From NCBI GenBank assembly GCA_021927905.1, contig BLLK01000038.1:682001-746000 (forward strand): a stretch of 64,000 nucleotides of DNA, read 5' to 3'. The notes under the pieces were generated by a model. That model was not told where the DNA came from. It made no database searches and saw only the letters and a program-made list of their open reading frames with translations. This DNA is from Chaetoceros tenuissimus (lineage: Eukaryota; Bacillariophyta; Thalassiosirophyceae; Chaetocerotales; Chaetocerotaceae). The position numbers and the translations under genes are program-made. Shown in pieces: positions 43,180 through 53,433 of the stretch. The stretch's first letter is position 1. Each line of letters opens with the position of its first letter.

Positions 43180-44070
43180 CTATTGTGATTCTATAGGCTG
43201 CGATTCTATAGGCTGTGCTTCTATAGGCTGTGCTTCTATAGGCTGTGCTTCTATAGACTGTGCTTCTACAGGTTGCGCTGCTTGTGCTGCCTTTTCTTTT
43301 TCTCTCATCAAATCAGATCTCTTTACTAATTTTCCCTGAACTGCATCATACACCATCCAGTCCTCAGGATAACTCTCTTCATTCAAAAACGCCGGCTCAA
43401 TCGAGTCCACATTAAATGAAATGACTTTCTCTTGTTTTTGGATAGGCTTGTCTGTATTACTCTCCGGTGGCATAGCAATATTATGAATGATTTTCTTTTT
43501 CGATTTCTTGGTTCCCAAAAGAGACAGTCCTTTGGTGGACGTCTCTCCCTTTGATTCTGTTTCACTTTCTACCGAATCTTCAAATTCGTCACTTATTTTG
43601 GCAGACCTCCTAAATCCAAATCGAACTTCAAACACACACGAAAATAGCCTCAATAGAAAATTCAATCGTTGTCGAATCGAATTGAGAAAATGTGATGTTC
43701 CTGTAGACGCTTCTGAAGTGAAACTCTTTTCATCGTCATCATCTGCAATATCTGCCATGATGTCTGTTTGATTATCTTCAAATGCGGAGGAAAGGATCAA
43801 TATTGCATTCCAGGGTATTGATATTAATTTTGAAATATAGGATCGAAGGGGATTGACGCTGCAAAGAATTACAATGATTGATAATACGATTGCTTTTTTC
43901 AAATCGGAATTTTCATCATAGCTCGAAGCCATATTGAATATAGAATCAGTATAACTTGTAGTTGGAATACTATCGGTACTAGTTGTTGTCATCGTTGGTA
44001 TATCTGATGGAATGTCTGGCCTATATTCGTTGTACATGTCTTCTTGCTCCAGTTTATGATGAGATAACAT
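43180..44070 (-). CDS. Small membrane protein with C-terminal pentapeptide repeats, unknown function
   Basis: A 296-residue protein with an Asp/Thr/Ser-rich N-terminus and a hydrophobic region, AIVLSIIVILCSVNPL then ISIPWNAILILSSAF (about 59-95), that could span or dip into a membrane. A basic/acidic soluble part contains DWMVYDAVQGKLVKRSDLMR near the end. The C-terminus is a run of pentapeptides of the type EAQPI/ESQPI, produced by a 15-bp DNA repeat at 43190-43275. I do not recognise the family. DWMVYD...GK..KRSDL may be a short conserved motif that ends the folded part. Confidence 0.65.
   Translation of the reverse strand: MLSHHKLEQEDMYNEYRPDIPSDIPTMTTTSTDSIPTTSYTDSIFNMASSYDENSDLKKAIVLSIIVILCSVNPLRSYISKLISIPWNAILILSSAFEDNQTDIMADIADDDDEKSFTSEASTGTSHFLNSIRQRLNFLLRLFSCVFEVRFGFRRSAKISDEFEDSVESETESKGETSTKGLSLLGTKKSKKKIIHNIAMPPESNTDKPIQKQEKVISFNVDSIEPAFLNEESYPEDWMVYDAVQGKLVKRSDLMREKEKAAQAAQPVEAQSIEAQPIEAQPIEAQPIESQPIESQ
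43190..43275 (-). repeat. 15-bp coding minisatellite
   Basis: TCTATAGGCTGTGCT is repeated about five to six times with small changes at the 3' end of the gene above. The length is a multiple of three, so copy number can vary without frame loss. Confidence 0.85.
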
Positions 44071-44645
44071 TGTATAATTATGCTATTTTACACTCGCTAA
44101 ATACCAATTTTTTCAGATCTTTTCTATGAACCCAATATCTAATCACTTTTTGAACGAGAAAAAGATGAAAGAGTCTGCAATAGCATTCAGCGGCCCTCTA
44201 TTGTGCTGAATATGGTATTATGTTTTAAGGTATGTCAAAAACACAATAGATTTTCTCATCTCTCTCGCATCTCGCATCATCTTCTTCATCTTTCATTAGC
44301 TTTGTCACTTGCCATGTAAGAAGCAATTTTTACTTTCTATCTTGGCTCTAAAATAATTCAATTCTTGGGTTCCTTTCGTTGACGGGACTTAAGAGGAAAG
44401 TAATAGAATCTGGAATGAAATGCCCCTAGTCGTGCAGTTTGAACGATCCGATGTTGAGCGGGCTGCTTTTACATATCAAATGTGACGGAAATGCATCAGC
44501 AAGTAACACCACTTGTTGTTCGAGTAATTAAAGGCGGAGGAACACTCATCTGTTCCAGTCACTACTGTAGCACTAATCGATATCCTTTCTGAGTGAAGCA
44601 AAGGCTGCGGTACATAGCATTGATCTCATATATAACATCACAATA
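44071..44645. other. Divergent intergenic region, no gene seen
   Basis: A 575-bp stretch between divergent genes of unknown function. Nothing recognisable apart from pyrimidine-rich tracts. Confidence 0.45.
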
Positions 44646-45278
44646 ATGCCGCTGCAAACTATGGTACAACAACACGAAGTAGAAGTTGCATATAGCGATG
44701 ATGACTCTTTGGGTAGTAGTGTGTTTGACACAAATGCCTTTCCACTGGTGGATGCAGATACAGCCCTAGAAATTACAAAGGATGTGGCAGAAGGATACAT
44801 CATCTTATTATCCGGAGGAAATATAACCTCACAAACAATCAAAAACAGAAAACTAGAACAAGGCAAGAAGGCATCTAAATCTAGTTTTGCACCGACAGCG
44901 ATATCACTCGTAGACTCAAATTCCATCAATTTCGCTTTTGCGGCTTTAACCGATGGAAACGTGATCGAAGCTGCTTTTGGTGTTGAGTCTAATGGAGGCC
45001 TCAAGCGCTCCAGAAATACGTCAGAAACTGCGTACAACAATGCTAGGAATGCCAAGCAGGCACTAATGGATGCTTGCATGTCGAGTGAGAGCATTAAGAA
45101 GCTTGCAGTTGAGACATATATTCGTCTATTTGAAATTATCATTGAGCTTCATATCGATCTAGAGACTATTGGATTTATAACATGGTGTATGAAACACCAA
45201 AAGATACAGTCCACCGCCCTCAAGAAGGTATACAAGGCATTTAGTCCATTGAGCGAAGCCATTGCTAGTTCAATATGA
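44646..45278 (+). CDS. Protein of unknown function
   Basis: A 210-residue protein without signal peptide or membrane helix. The N-terminus is acidic (VEVAYSDDDSLGSSVFDTNA), and the centre carries a basic linker (KNRKLEQGKKASKS). The C-terminal ~90 residues look helical (ARNAKQALMDACMSSESIKK, then ETYIRLFEIIIELHIDLETI). That layout suggests a small interaction protein. I cannot name a family. The frame is supported by its length and codon use, and by its position between well-supported genes. Confidence 0.6.
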   Translation: MPLQTMVQQHEVEVAYSDDDSLGSSVFDTNAFPLVDADTALEITKDVAEGYIILLSGGNITSQTIKNRKLEQGKKASKSSFAPTAISLVDSNSINFAFAALTDGNVIEAAFGVESNGGLKRSRNTSETAYNNARNAKQALMDACMSSESIKKLAVETYIRLFEIIIELHIDLETIGFITWCMKHQKIQSTALKKVYKAFSPLSEAIASSI

Positions 45279-45684
45279 AGAGTGTTTTGTATTTTTTTGA
45301 GTTTCGGTCTTGATTCTACAGGGTATGAATCATGAACCACGAATTCTGGACACAACAAGGGTCGACTACTGCAAGTGATATAAATCTTTTTCTGTAGATA
45401 TGTAATTATTAATATTATTTCTGATAACTTTGGATATTTTTTATGCCTGAAATCGGCACTGCTTTTGCTAAAAGGAATTTGTTTTATTGATTCCTCCACT
45501 TCCAAGCATACTTTGTAATAGTAGTGTTGACGACGACTTTAGACCTTCATTGTGAACAAGAAAGGTCATGGCGTCAATCCCTGTTTAGAGTCCTTGATAC
45601 ACCTGGTGCCATATTTCATATTTATGTTGGCATAAATGTGCTCAAGAAAGTCACTACTAAATGGAAATGTAAGAAAATGTCCTT
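45279..45684. other. Convergent intergenic region
   Basis: About 400 bp between the 3' ends of two convergent genes. No gene or repeat is seen. Confidence 0.45.
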
Positions 45685-46710
45685 CTAGTTTAATCTCTCA
45701 TGATCCTCTAGACCAGCTTGATAACAATACTGTATAAACGCTTCTCTCTTCTTTTCATAGCTGATGGAAGCAGCTGCCGGGCTCACTCCAGGCATACAAA
45801 TCACTGCTATCTGACGTTGATCATCCCTCTTTTGAAAATTATTGGTCTGTTTCGCCCATTTCTTGAATTGCTTTTGAGACATGTCATTCTCACCTGGAAT
45901 GAGTCCTCCGTCTAGCCACCACTGCTTAAAATGCTGATTGAAGAACTTGCTTTGCCCTGAGCCATTTGCCAAAATGATCCGTTGAATAGTTTGATGCTCT
46001 TCACAAAATGATCTTATATCATTTGTCACCTCATTCTTGATATCACTATCAAGTGATCCTTTTCTCTCACATGATTGAAAAAGATCCCAGAGAGCAAAAC
46101 CCTTTGATGTGAAGAGTTCAAGTTGTTTCTCATACGGAATTACTTTCTCCTCTGGCTCTAAAATATACTCTGTAATTTTAAACGGCTTTCCAGTTGATTC
46201 TGATATACCCAATGATCTACGAAAACCTAGCGCATCACCAGCTATCCACCAGAAAGCATTTTGTGCATGACCAAAGTATTGTTCTTTAGATAATGATGTA
46301 ATAGATGGATGAGTTCCTAGTACCAAGGTATGAATTTTGACTGATTTATCCGAGCTTGTGACTGCGTTAAAGGACTGTGTTCTTTCTACATCACTTGAGG
46401 AAGTTGTCCTTTCTGGTGTTTGCTTCCCCTTCTTCGTGGGTGAAGTTCTTTTCTTACTTTTCTTTCCCGTTGCAAGAGGCTCATTTTTTTCTTCTGTCTC
46501 TTGCTTGACCGCAAAATATGGCGACGAAGTTCTGGTAGAAAGGCTGCGCTTGCGGGAAGAATCACGTTTATGTTCTAATCTATTTTCTACTGAAGTCACC
46601 AAAGAAGGGGTAAAGGCATTCGATGTACCCGTCATGGATAAGGCAGACGCAATAGCAATAGATGCTAGTCCTCCTTCTTTTTTCATGATGCGCTTTACTT
46701 GATTGCTCAT
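45685..46710 (-). CDS. Plastid-targeted DNA glycosylase, UDG family 6 (deoxyinosine glycosylase-like)
   Basis: From the Met at 46710 the protein has 341 residues; a later Met at 46686 (MKKEGG) also precedes the signal. The leader ends TSNAFTP, the plastid motif, followed by a long basic linker with SPTKKGK-type repeats. The catalytic domain (about 125-341) starts VLGTHPSITSLSKEQYFGHA then QNAFWWI, matching the 'G-x-x-P-x-x-x-SL-x-x-x-x-Y-x-x-x-x-N-x-FW' motif of family 6 hypoxanthine/deoxyinosine glycosylases. ALWDLFQSCERKGSLDSDIK and IILANGSGQSKFF complete the uracil-DNA-glycosylase fold. It should remove deaminated bases from DNA, here probably plastid DNA. The family is mainly bacterial, so transfer is possible. 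Exact substrate is inferred. Confidence 0.82.
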   Translation of the reverse strand: MSNQVKRIMKKEGGLASIAIASALSMTGTSNAFTPSLVTSVENRLEHKRDSSRKRSLSTRTSSPYFAVKQETEEKNEPLATGKKSKKRTSPTKKGKQTPERTTSSSDVERTQSFNAVTSSDKSVKIHTLVLGTHPSITSLSKEQYFGHAQNAFWWIAGDALGFRRSLGISESTGKPFKITEYILEPEEKVIPYEKQLELFTSKGFALWDLFQSCERKGSLDSDIKNEVTNDIRSFCEEHQTIQRIILANGSGQSKFFNQHFKQWWLDGGLIPGENDMSQKQFKKWAKQTNNFQKRDDQRQIAVICMPGVSPAAASISYEKKREAFIQYCYQAGLEDHERLN

Positions 46711-47209
46711 GAATATATTTACGATTCCACAATCAAACTTTCTTTGCAAAGAAAAGATATTGTACCCTCTCACTATATAAAAATGGGAAATACAAACAAT
46801 ACTTTACCGGCAAATATATGTGCGAAATGGATGTTAGATGTAATTACAAAAGTATTAGAGGTGCTGTGTAGGTGTGTCTCAGTTGTTCTTTTTGAGAAAA
46901 ATGAGTGTATCTCCGGGTCTTCCATCGAAAGATAAAGGAAAGAAACCTACAGCTCCAAACTGCACCATATGAATATCGTGGTAAACCGCAAGTACATACT
47001 CACAAGTAATAGGAAAGACATTCCAATACAAACAAAATGTGTAACATTATAATACCTATTGTGTGACATTTCACGTTATAGTGTGTGAATTCAAACAAGA
47101 TTATATATTTATGAAGGATTAATTATTTTTTCGTATTGTCATTTGCTCTTTTGTTATTTTTGTTTTAAAATTCTGTTAATATCCACCATATTTGGAAAGA
47201 TCACTACAT
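46711..47209. other. Intergenic; one doubtful short frame
   Basis: A plus-strand frame from an ATG at about 46783 (MGNTNNTLPANICAKWMLDV, about 50 codons) has a glycine after Met that could be myristoylated. It has no other support and is not annotated as a gene. The remainder is AT-rich. Confidence 0.35.
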
Positions 47210-48169
47210 TCAGACGTACAGTCCCCAATCCAATATCTTTAACTCAAAGCCACCTACAACAGTTGGTTTAATAGCCATGAGACCTAATTCAGTCACTGCT
47301 CCACGATTAAATGGTGGGGAATTTTCAAATGGACGTCCCATTTGCTCCATTTGATTGAAGCTTTCGAACGGGAGCAAGATTGTATCGTCTTGGTTATCTT
47401 CTGGATTGCAAAACACATTCTTAAAGTTTGACAGGCGCACCTGTTCGCAAGTTGTATCCTTCAATATTAGCCTAAATGTATGCTCCTCTGGGTTGGAATG
47501 TTTTACTTTCAAATAGATTCCTTTCGCATAACTCCAGTTCTGAATGTTATTCATTCTCCATCGTATAGATGAAAACCCTCCATTATTTGCAAGAGAGGTA
47601 TTTCCTGTGAAAGTTTTAGATTCTGCATCCCAACCACCTTTTGAGATTCCACCCATCACATTGTCGTTTACAACAACAGGCATTGATGGAATCATCCTGT
47701 CAGTAAACGGTTCAAGTGTGTACTTTGAAGCTTCACTTTCATTAGGAGTAAATGGAATTTCATAGTCCATTATCCCATCAAATTGTTTACGAAACGCCCA
47801 AGCCTCTTCATTGGAGTTTGAAAATTCTGTTTGAATACAGTCGTCTAATCCTTTCTTTAATCCTTTAGGCAATAATTCAGAAATGTTCAGTGCAGTTTCT
47901 TTGTACACTCGTGCGCATTCATCAATATCTCCAGCATTGTAGGCTGGTGCTCCTATTGAAATAGCTTTACCGATTTGACTTTTTACACTATCCATATCGT
48001 TAGACTTGGTTTTTGTCGACATGTACAATGAGGGAGTTGTTCTCTTCAGTTTACGAAGACTATTTGGAGTCAAAGAATGTAGGGGGGTTGACGAAAGAGC
48101 AGTGAAACCCGTTACGTGACCAAGGAGAAAATGGAGTGAAAGGTATTTCAGGTTCATCGCAAAAGACAA
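47210..48169 (-). CDS. CIA30-domain protein, organelle-targeted
   Basis: A 319-residue protein. The N-terminus is a signal peptide ending VTGFTA (the Met at codon 5 may be the true start), then a Ser/Thr/basic transit region, indicating plastid rather than mitochondrial import. The C-terminal half is a CIA30 domain (PF08547): NDNVMGGISKGGWDAESKTF, FTGNTSLANNGGFSSIRWRM, the strand FRLILKDTTCEQVRLSNF and ELGLMAIKPTVVGGFELKIL. In animals and fungi CIA30 (NDUFAF1) helps assemble respiratory complex I. Plastid versions are known in algae and plants, with possible roles in photosystem or cyclic-electron-flow assembly. The exact complex is unknown here. Confidence 0.88.
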   Translation of the reverse strand: MSFAMNLKYLSLHFLLGHVTGFTALSSTPLHSLTPNSLRKLKRTTPSLYMSTKTKSNDMDSVKSQIGKAISIGAPAYNAGDIDECARVYKETALNISELLPKGLKKGLDDCIQTEFSNSNEEAWAFRKQFDGIMDYEIPFTPNESEASKYTLEPFTDRMIPSMPVVVNDNVMGGISKGGWDAESKTFTGNTSLANNGGFSSIRWRMNNIQNWSYAKGIYLKVKHSNPEEHTFRLILKDTTCEQVRLSNFKNVFCNPEDNQDDTILLPFESFNQMEQMGRPFENSPPFNRGAVTELGLMAIKPTVVGGFELKILDWGLYV

Positions 48170-48502
48170 TTACTTGCGACCAACTATATATTCTTTTGGT
48201 GCAGGAGATTAAATCTGCAAATATTGCACATGAAGACCATTTCAACAACATTAACACCAACACATCAACATCCATCACTAATTCACCCAAACCGTGTGTT
48301 TTGTGACGTCGAGGATAAAGATGCGAGATATGCAGTTAAGACCCATAACCTATGTATATATACCCCCTACCACGAACATAGGTAGATGGAATCCTATCTA
48401 AAATTGAAAACCCTTTTGACGCGCAATAATAACCAACAAAATTTGTACAAGACTAATACATAAATAAAAAGTAAACATACCTTTCATTCAAACTTCAACA
48501 GT
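48170..48502. other. Divergent intergenic region
   Basis: A 333-bp stretch between the CIA30 gene and the Crypton gene. It may contain the left boundary of the Crypton; no terminal repeat is seen. Confidence 0.4.
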
Positions 48503-50839
48503 ATGGTAGATTCACAAAATATACAGTCTCCTCCTAGAGAGATTAGAAATAATAACATGGATGATCCATTCATCAATTCTCCAGAAAAAAGGCTTGAAAA
48601 TGAAGCTTTAGCTGGTCAAATGTATGAAAGGGAAATATCCAAAACAAAGTTTGGCTGGCTTAGTAATCCACAATATGTAAGCTGCTACAATACCTACAAA
48701 ACTTGGATTGATAAAGAAAGAGTTAGACAGAGAGCAAAGTTGGATCTAGAAGATGGTAAATATTTTAGTCAAAAAGCAGCTGAAACCTTCTTTACACAAA
48801 AAATCACAAAAGAAGGACGACACAACGCTCGCTCGGCATTAAAATTTATGTATATGCTGTTCTATCTTGCCAAATCTGAGGCAAAACCAATCTCAAGAAA
48901 TGATTTGTATCGCGAAAATCCTCTTATCCAGTCGAATTTAAAAACGTGTAACTTGAAGCAAGCAAATAAATTGGCAAAGCTTGAGCGAAAAGGATTCGAT
49001 GTCCAACAAAAGAAGCTCTCAACTTCAATTGTGTCGCCTGATGAAATCTCCAAAGTAATCAAGAGTTCCCTTTCATGTGATCAAAAATGGAAAACTTACG
49101 TACCAAAAATATTGACCATGTTCTCATGCCTCATCCGTCACTGCTCGACACAATGCGTTACCCTTGGAAAGTTGACGATTGTCAATAAGAATCCAGACAT
49201 GGACTCCTTTTTTCCTTCCGACGATGAGGAATTTGTAATCAGAACTCATCCGGCTCTTTGCATCATTTCTACAGAGTTGGATCAAAAGAAGAAAGGGAGA
49301 GTAGAGGATTCAATGACCGAACGTCGTATTGAAGTAACTGGGGGGTTCAGATCGATCCGATACGAAATGTGCTTCGTTTCGTTGCTCGCCATGTCAATGA
49401 TGGTGCAACTTAATGATGCGAATATTGGACCAAATTTACATTGTAAAAATATAGAAGGTGAAGAAGAGGAAGAAGATGATTTTCTTATTTTAAATGATTA
49501 CCTTCAGGAAGATGATGAGCCATATGAGGAGGAGACTGTTGTGGAAGAAGAAGATGAAGAAGAAAAACATGTCAATTCTTCTTTGAGAATGTTTAAATGC
49601 TTCCCCAGCAACAGAAGAACCACTGCCAAATTGACTGGACTTGCTTTTGATAAGGCTGGGGTCCCAAGATGGGAGAAAGAGACCCATTTTAAAAAAGCAG
49701 GTATCGAGTACGCTACGTCGAACGGCTTGACTATCAACGAAACGGATGCCCTTGCAGGCACGAAGAATAATACAAGCGACATGAGGTACCGTTCTCAGCT
49801 CCCTCTTGCCCTCATGAGGCTCTTAGCAGGAGCGAATCAGGAAAGAAAGTATGGGAATGGCCCCAGAAGAGCCAATTTCCCAGCTCCAGCAGGTCTGCAA
49901 TGGAGCGATCCTGTAATTGTAGAAACAGTGTTTAGTGAGCATAGAAGATGGAAAAATGAGCAGCAGTCACCAGAGGGCGACAAAGGACCTGCAATCAAGA
50001 CACTTCTTGATGATGTTTTGCCTTTTTGGGCAAAAATCATTCTTCAAGATGGTGTTTATTGGTTGAAACACCATCCGAGAAACGAAGTAGTCTTCTTTCT
50101 TCGTTCACTTACCTTCAAAAACCCAAATACACAGGAGGAAGAGGCTTATGAAGCCTGGTCCGCGAGGATGCTTGAAGGAGGGGTTCCTATTCAGCGACCT
50201 GCTGTGCCATTTGAAGAAGTGCCTGCATCTGATGAAGTAATGGAAGTGTTAGGTGCTAGACTTGGACGTGTGGAGATGCTACTCTTGCGTTTGCTTGAAA
50301 ATCAGCAGCGAGGAGGAACAGCACAAAATGTGGTAAGAAAACGTCTTCTATTTTTATTTTTAGACAAAAACACCTTCCTCTAAAGACATTTCACTTATAA
50401 TCAGCAGGAACATGATGCAGCGAGAACCATGATTTTAGGCCATTTATCAGAAAGAGGGAATGGTGACTCGAGTGAAAGAGAGGAAGAGCAAACAACAACT
50501 GAACCGCTTTGTTTGACTGCAAATCAATATAGCAGTGTTGTCAACCTTGTTGCCAAGCGTGAAGAACATCTACATCCCGATCTCGATGCAAAGGGATACT
50601 TCAAAAACTCCGCAGCGAATAATAATTGGTCAAGAATCAAGAAAATCTACGTTCGCTTGAAGCAGGTACAAGATGAGCGCAAAATGTCTCAGGAAGAAGC
50701 AGCCCGTGTCCTCGACGAAGAGAGAGAAGGATTGGGCTTGAACATGAACCAGTATTGGAAGCACCTTGGAAGCGTACAGGGGACAGTATCTCGCAAAAGG
50801 CAGAAAACAGCAAATGAAAATAGCAACAACGACAACTAG
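48503..50839 (+). mobile_element. Crypton-type tyrosine recombinase gene (DNA transposon), one intron
   Basis: Exon 1 (48503-50332) and exon 2 (50405 or 50408-50839) join in phase 0 across a 72-75-bp intron with GTAAGA donor and a tandem CAGCAG acceptor, giving 753 or 754 residues. The middle part fits a tyrosine recombinase/Crypton core: THFKKAGIEYATSNGLTINE (from about residue 392), then MRYRSQLPLALMRLLAGANQ. The following LPFWAKIILQDGVYWLKHHP matches the Crypton/Ndc10-like segment. The C-terminus, NNNWSRIKKIYVRLKQVQDE and MSQEEAARVLDEEREGLGLN, is the GCR1_C-type DNA-binding domain typical of Cryptons. The usual H-x-x-R appears as H-F-K-K, which may lower activity or mean domestication. The frame is open throughout, so the copy is young or retained. 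Confidence 0.72.
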
Positions 50840-50962
50840 CCGTTTCATCACTGGGAATGCATATACATATCTTTGAATCTTTGAAAAAAAATAAATAATA
50901 AAAAATAATTTCTGTATATTGTATGTATTACTATGTAGGATTGTATGTATGAAATTGTGTAG

Positions 50963-51541
50963 TTACTCTTGCTCTAAAATCAACTCGATGTGACCTTCGC
51001 ACTCTTCAAAGATATCGAATCTTCTTTTCAATTCTACTGTGTGAATTTGATATCCTCTTTCAAACAATTTATCTTTAAAATATCCATGAATGAATTGGTG
51101 AAATCTCAAGAGACTCGCTCTTGAACCGACTCTGCATGGTGAATTAATGAAATGTGGGTGAACGTTTGAAATAGAGAAACGTGATGGATTGAAATAGTCA
51201 GGCAGGTTTGGATTCTGTGGAGGAGTAGGCATGAAGTGATATTCTGGACGCTTAATAAAAAGCGTAGCAACGAGCTTCAATGGACGACTTGTACCAAAGC
51301 ATGGAGGTTTGACAGGGTGATTGCAAAGCAATGTTCCGAGGTGATCTCCTACAGTCATGAAAATCACTTCATGATTGACTGCACTTGTACGGATCAGCAT
51401 AGATGTTTTCCCTTCGCTGCTTTCCATGTGAACAAGAGCGGTACGAGCTAAGCGACGAGGAGATACTGAGATATGATGATTTCTTCTTGATGAAGAAATC
51501 ATTCGTTGATCTCTTGGTGAACGACGAGGAGACGATGACAT
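50963..51541 (-). CDS. Protein of unknown function
   Basis: From the Met at 51541 (MSSSPRRSPRDQR) the protein has 192 residues; a Met 6 codons upstream is possible. The N-terminus is Arg/Ser/Pro-rich. The folded part includes NHEVIFMTVGDHLGTLLCNH, RPLKLVATLFIKRPEYHFMP and FHQFIHGYFKDKLFERGYQI, a mixed alpha/beta pattern with no catalytic motif that I recognise. It lies just 3' of the Crypton gene in convergent orientation, 123 bp from its stop. It could be cargo or an unrelated host gene. Confidence 0.55.
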   Translation of the reverse strand: MSSSPRRSPRDQRMISSSRRNHHISVSPRRLARTALVHMESSEGKTSMLIRTSAVNHEVIFMTVGDHLGTLLCNHPVKPPCFGTSRPLKLVATLFIKRPEYHFMPTPPQNPNLPDYFNPSRFSISNVHPHFINSPCRVGSRASLLRFHQFIHGYFKDKLFERGYQIHTVELKRRFDIFEECEGHIELILEQE

Positions 51542-52170
51542 TTCAACAGTACAAACCAAATAAGCTAAAAATTTCTACATATAGACCAAACAACTATTAC
51601 TATATTGTTACAATTTGATTCATTTTGTAGGAGTAGTATTCAAAAATAAAGAGTGCAAGTCTTGTCTATGAATAGGTGCACTTGATAATCTTGTACATAT
51701 GGGATGAGAAGCCGTGGAAAAAGTTTCAATGACCAGCAGCAAGAGGCAGCGAGGCAACTCTTCAGCAAACGGATTTCTTTTGGGAGGTGAGATTCCATGG
51801 ACTTTAACCATGCTTGTTGGGTCGGGAATAGGATAAGAAAGTTGGTTTGGACGTGGTTTGGACCTGGTTTCAAATGGTTTAACGGCTCCAAACGGCGCTA
51901 GAAAAGATAAGAAGATAAGCGGGGCTGGGTTATGAGCCCATTATTATTTATCTTGGGTGAGGAAACCACATCAGATGAGGTCATTATCGTCTGTCCTCGA
52001 ACGTTGACAAATATGTTGTCTCCCTACCCTTCATGGAAGTCATTGTTCATTCTTCGCTACCAAAAAGCAACACATTCTTTTTTTGTTATTTGTTTGAAGT
52101 AGACACTCCTACAACTATAAATATAGTGATGCAATAGGCAGAAGGTCGAGTAGTTCTATCATATGGAAAT
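51542..52170. other. Divergent intergenic region, no gene seen
   Basis: 629 bp between divergent genes; short minus-strand frames at 51620-51891 have no protein-like features beyond chance. Confidence 0.45.
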
Positions 52171-53297
52171 ATGTCGGTAGCTGGAAATAAATGGGTTAGA
52201 CGGGCTGGTATTGCATCGGTGGCAGCAGCTTCGTATGGCGCAATCGTCTACTTTACATATTCGTTCATGACAGTCAATGTCGAAAAGAATAAGGAAGCAA
52301 TCCAAGCATCATTCGGGACTTCTCAGGACTATGAAAAACATCCACACTCAGAAGGATGTAACTGTTATAGTGCAGTTCTAGATCCTCAGCGAGTCAAAAC
52401 ATTTAACAAAATTGCAGAAGTCTACGATGAACAAATTGGACGAGACGAAAAAGTAATGCTTTTACCACTGCTTAGAAGAGCATTAATTTGGCTCAATGCA
52501 AAAGGAAAGGTCTTGGAAGTGGGAGCTGGAACAGGTAGAAATCTGGATTACTATTCATCAAGTGATGTGGAAGAAGTTGTTTTGACCGATGTCAGTGAAG
52601 AAATGCTTTTGCAAGCTAGGAGCAAAGTCAAGACACACAAATACAAGGATAAATTTCAGCTATTTGTAGCAGATGCAACCAATATGAGAAAATATTATGA
52701 ACCAGATAGTTTTGATACAATCGTTGATACATTTGGACTTTGTGTAAGTGGAAATATGTGTATGCATTCAATTGAAGTATCTATATTGTAACAACCATAC
52801 TCAACTTTAATTGCTGCAAAAGTCTTTTGATGATCCTGTTGCCGTGTTGAAAGAACTACAAAGGATATGCAAAAAAGATGGAAAGATTCTTTTGCTAGAA
52901 CATGGTAGAAGCAAATCATGGGATGGACTATCGAAATATTTGGATAAGGTCAGTGATTTCAAATCTTTTGCCAAGTTGAAATGATATCGCATCACTCACT
53001 CAACAATTCATAATTTCAAAATAGAATGCTGAAAGACATGCGACAAATTGGGGTTGTGTATGGAATAGAGATTTAGATGATATCATGAAGCAAGCTGGCT
53101 TGAAAATTGTAGACTTGCAAACATGGCATTTTGGTACAACGTATTGTGTAGTCTGTGAACCATGCGAGAAGGTAAAGAAAGAGATGGTAGAAACATCTGA
53201 TAGCACCACGACGGCCAATGATGCAGTAGTTACAAACAAAGAGTTGGAGAAGAATGGAATATGGAACAGATGGTTTAAGCGTGGAAAGATTCAATAA
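52171..53297 (+). CDS. OMS1-like membrane-anchored methyltransferase, three exons
   Basis: Exons 52171-52743, 52823-52948 and 53025-53297 join in phase 0 through a 79-bp (GTAAGT) and a 76-bp (GTCAGT) intron, giving 323 residues. One transmembrane helix, AGIASVAAASYGAIVYFTYS (about 11-32), is preceded by a short basic N-terminus, as in mitochondrial inner-membrane OMS1. The class I methyltransferase domain has motif I KVLEVGAGTGRNLDYYSS (about 113-130), VVLTDVSEEML, FDTIVDTFGLC joined by splicing to SFDDPVAVLKELQRICK, and ILLLEHGRSKSW. WGCVWNRDLDDIMKQAGL fits the METTL7/OMS1 C-terminal part. In yeast OMS1 is linked to quinone and respiratory assembly; substrate here is unknown. Confidence 0.87.
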
Positions 53298-53433
53298 AAA
53301 TAACTTATTCACTATCATTTCTCAAAATATCATTCTTCGTTATCTTTTTTCAAAATTTAATATTCGATGCTTCAATCATGTCACCGTAATTCGTTGCGCT
53401 ATTCATACAATCAGTTTAAATATGAATCTAAAT

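Noticed and set aside
46783-46935. Short MGNTNNT frame as a small myristoylated protein
   Set aside because: About 50 codons, no homology, no conserved neighbour; not distinguishable from chance.
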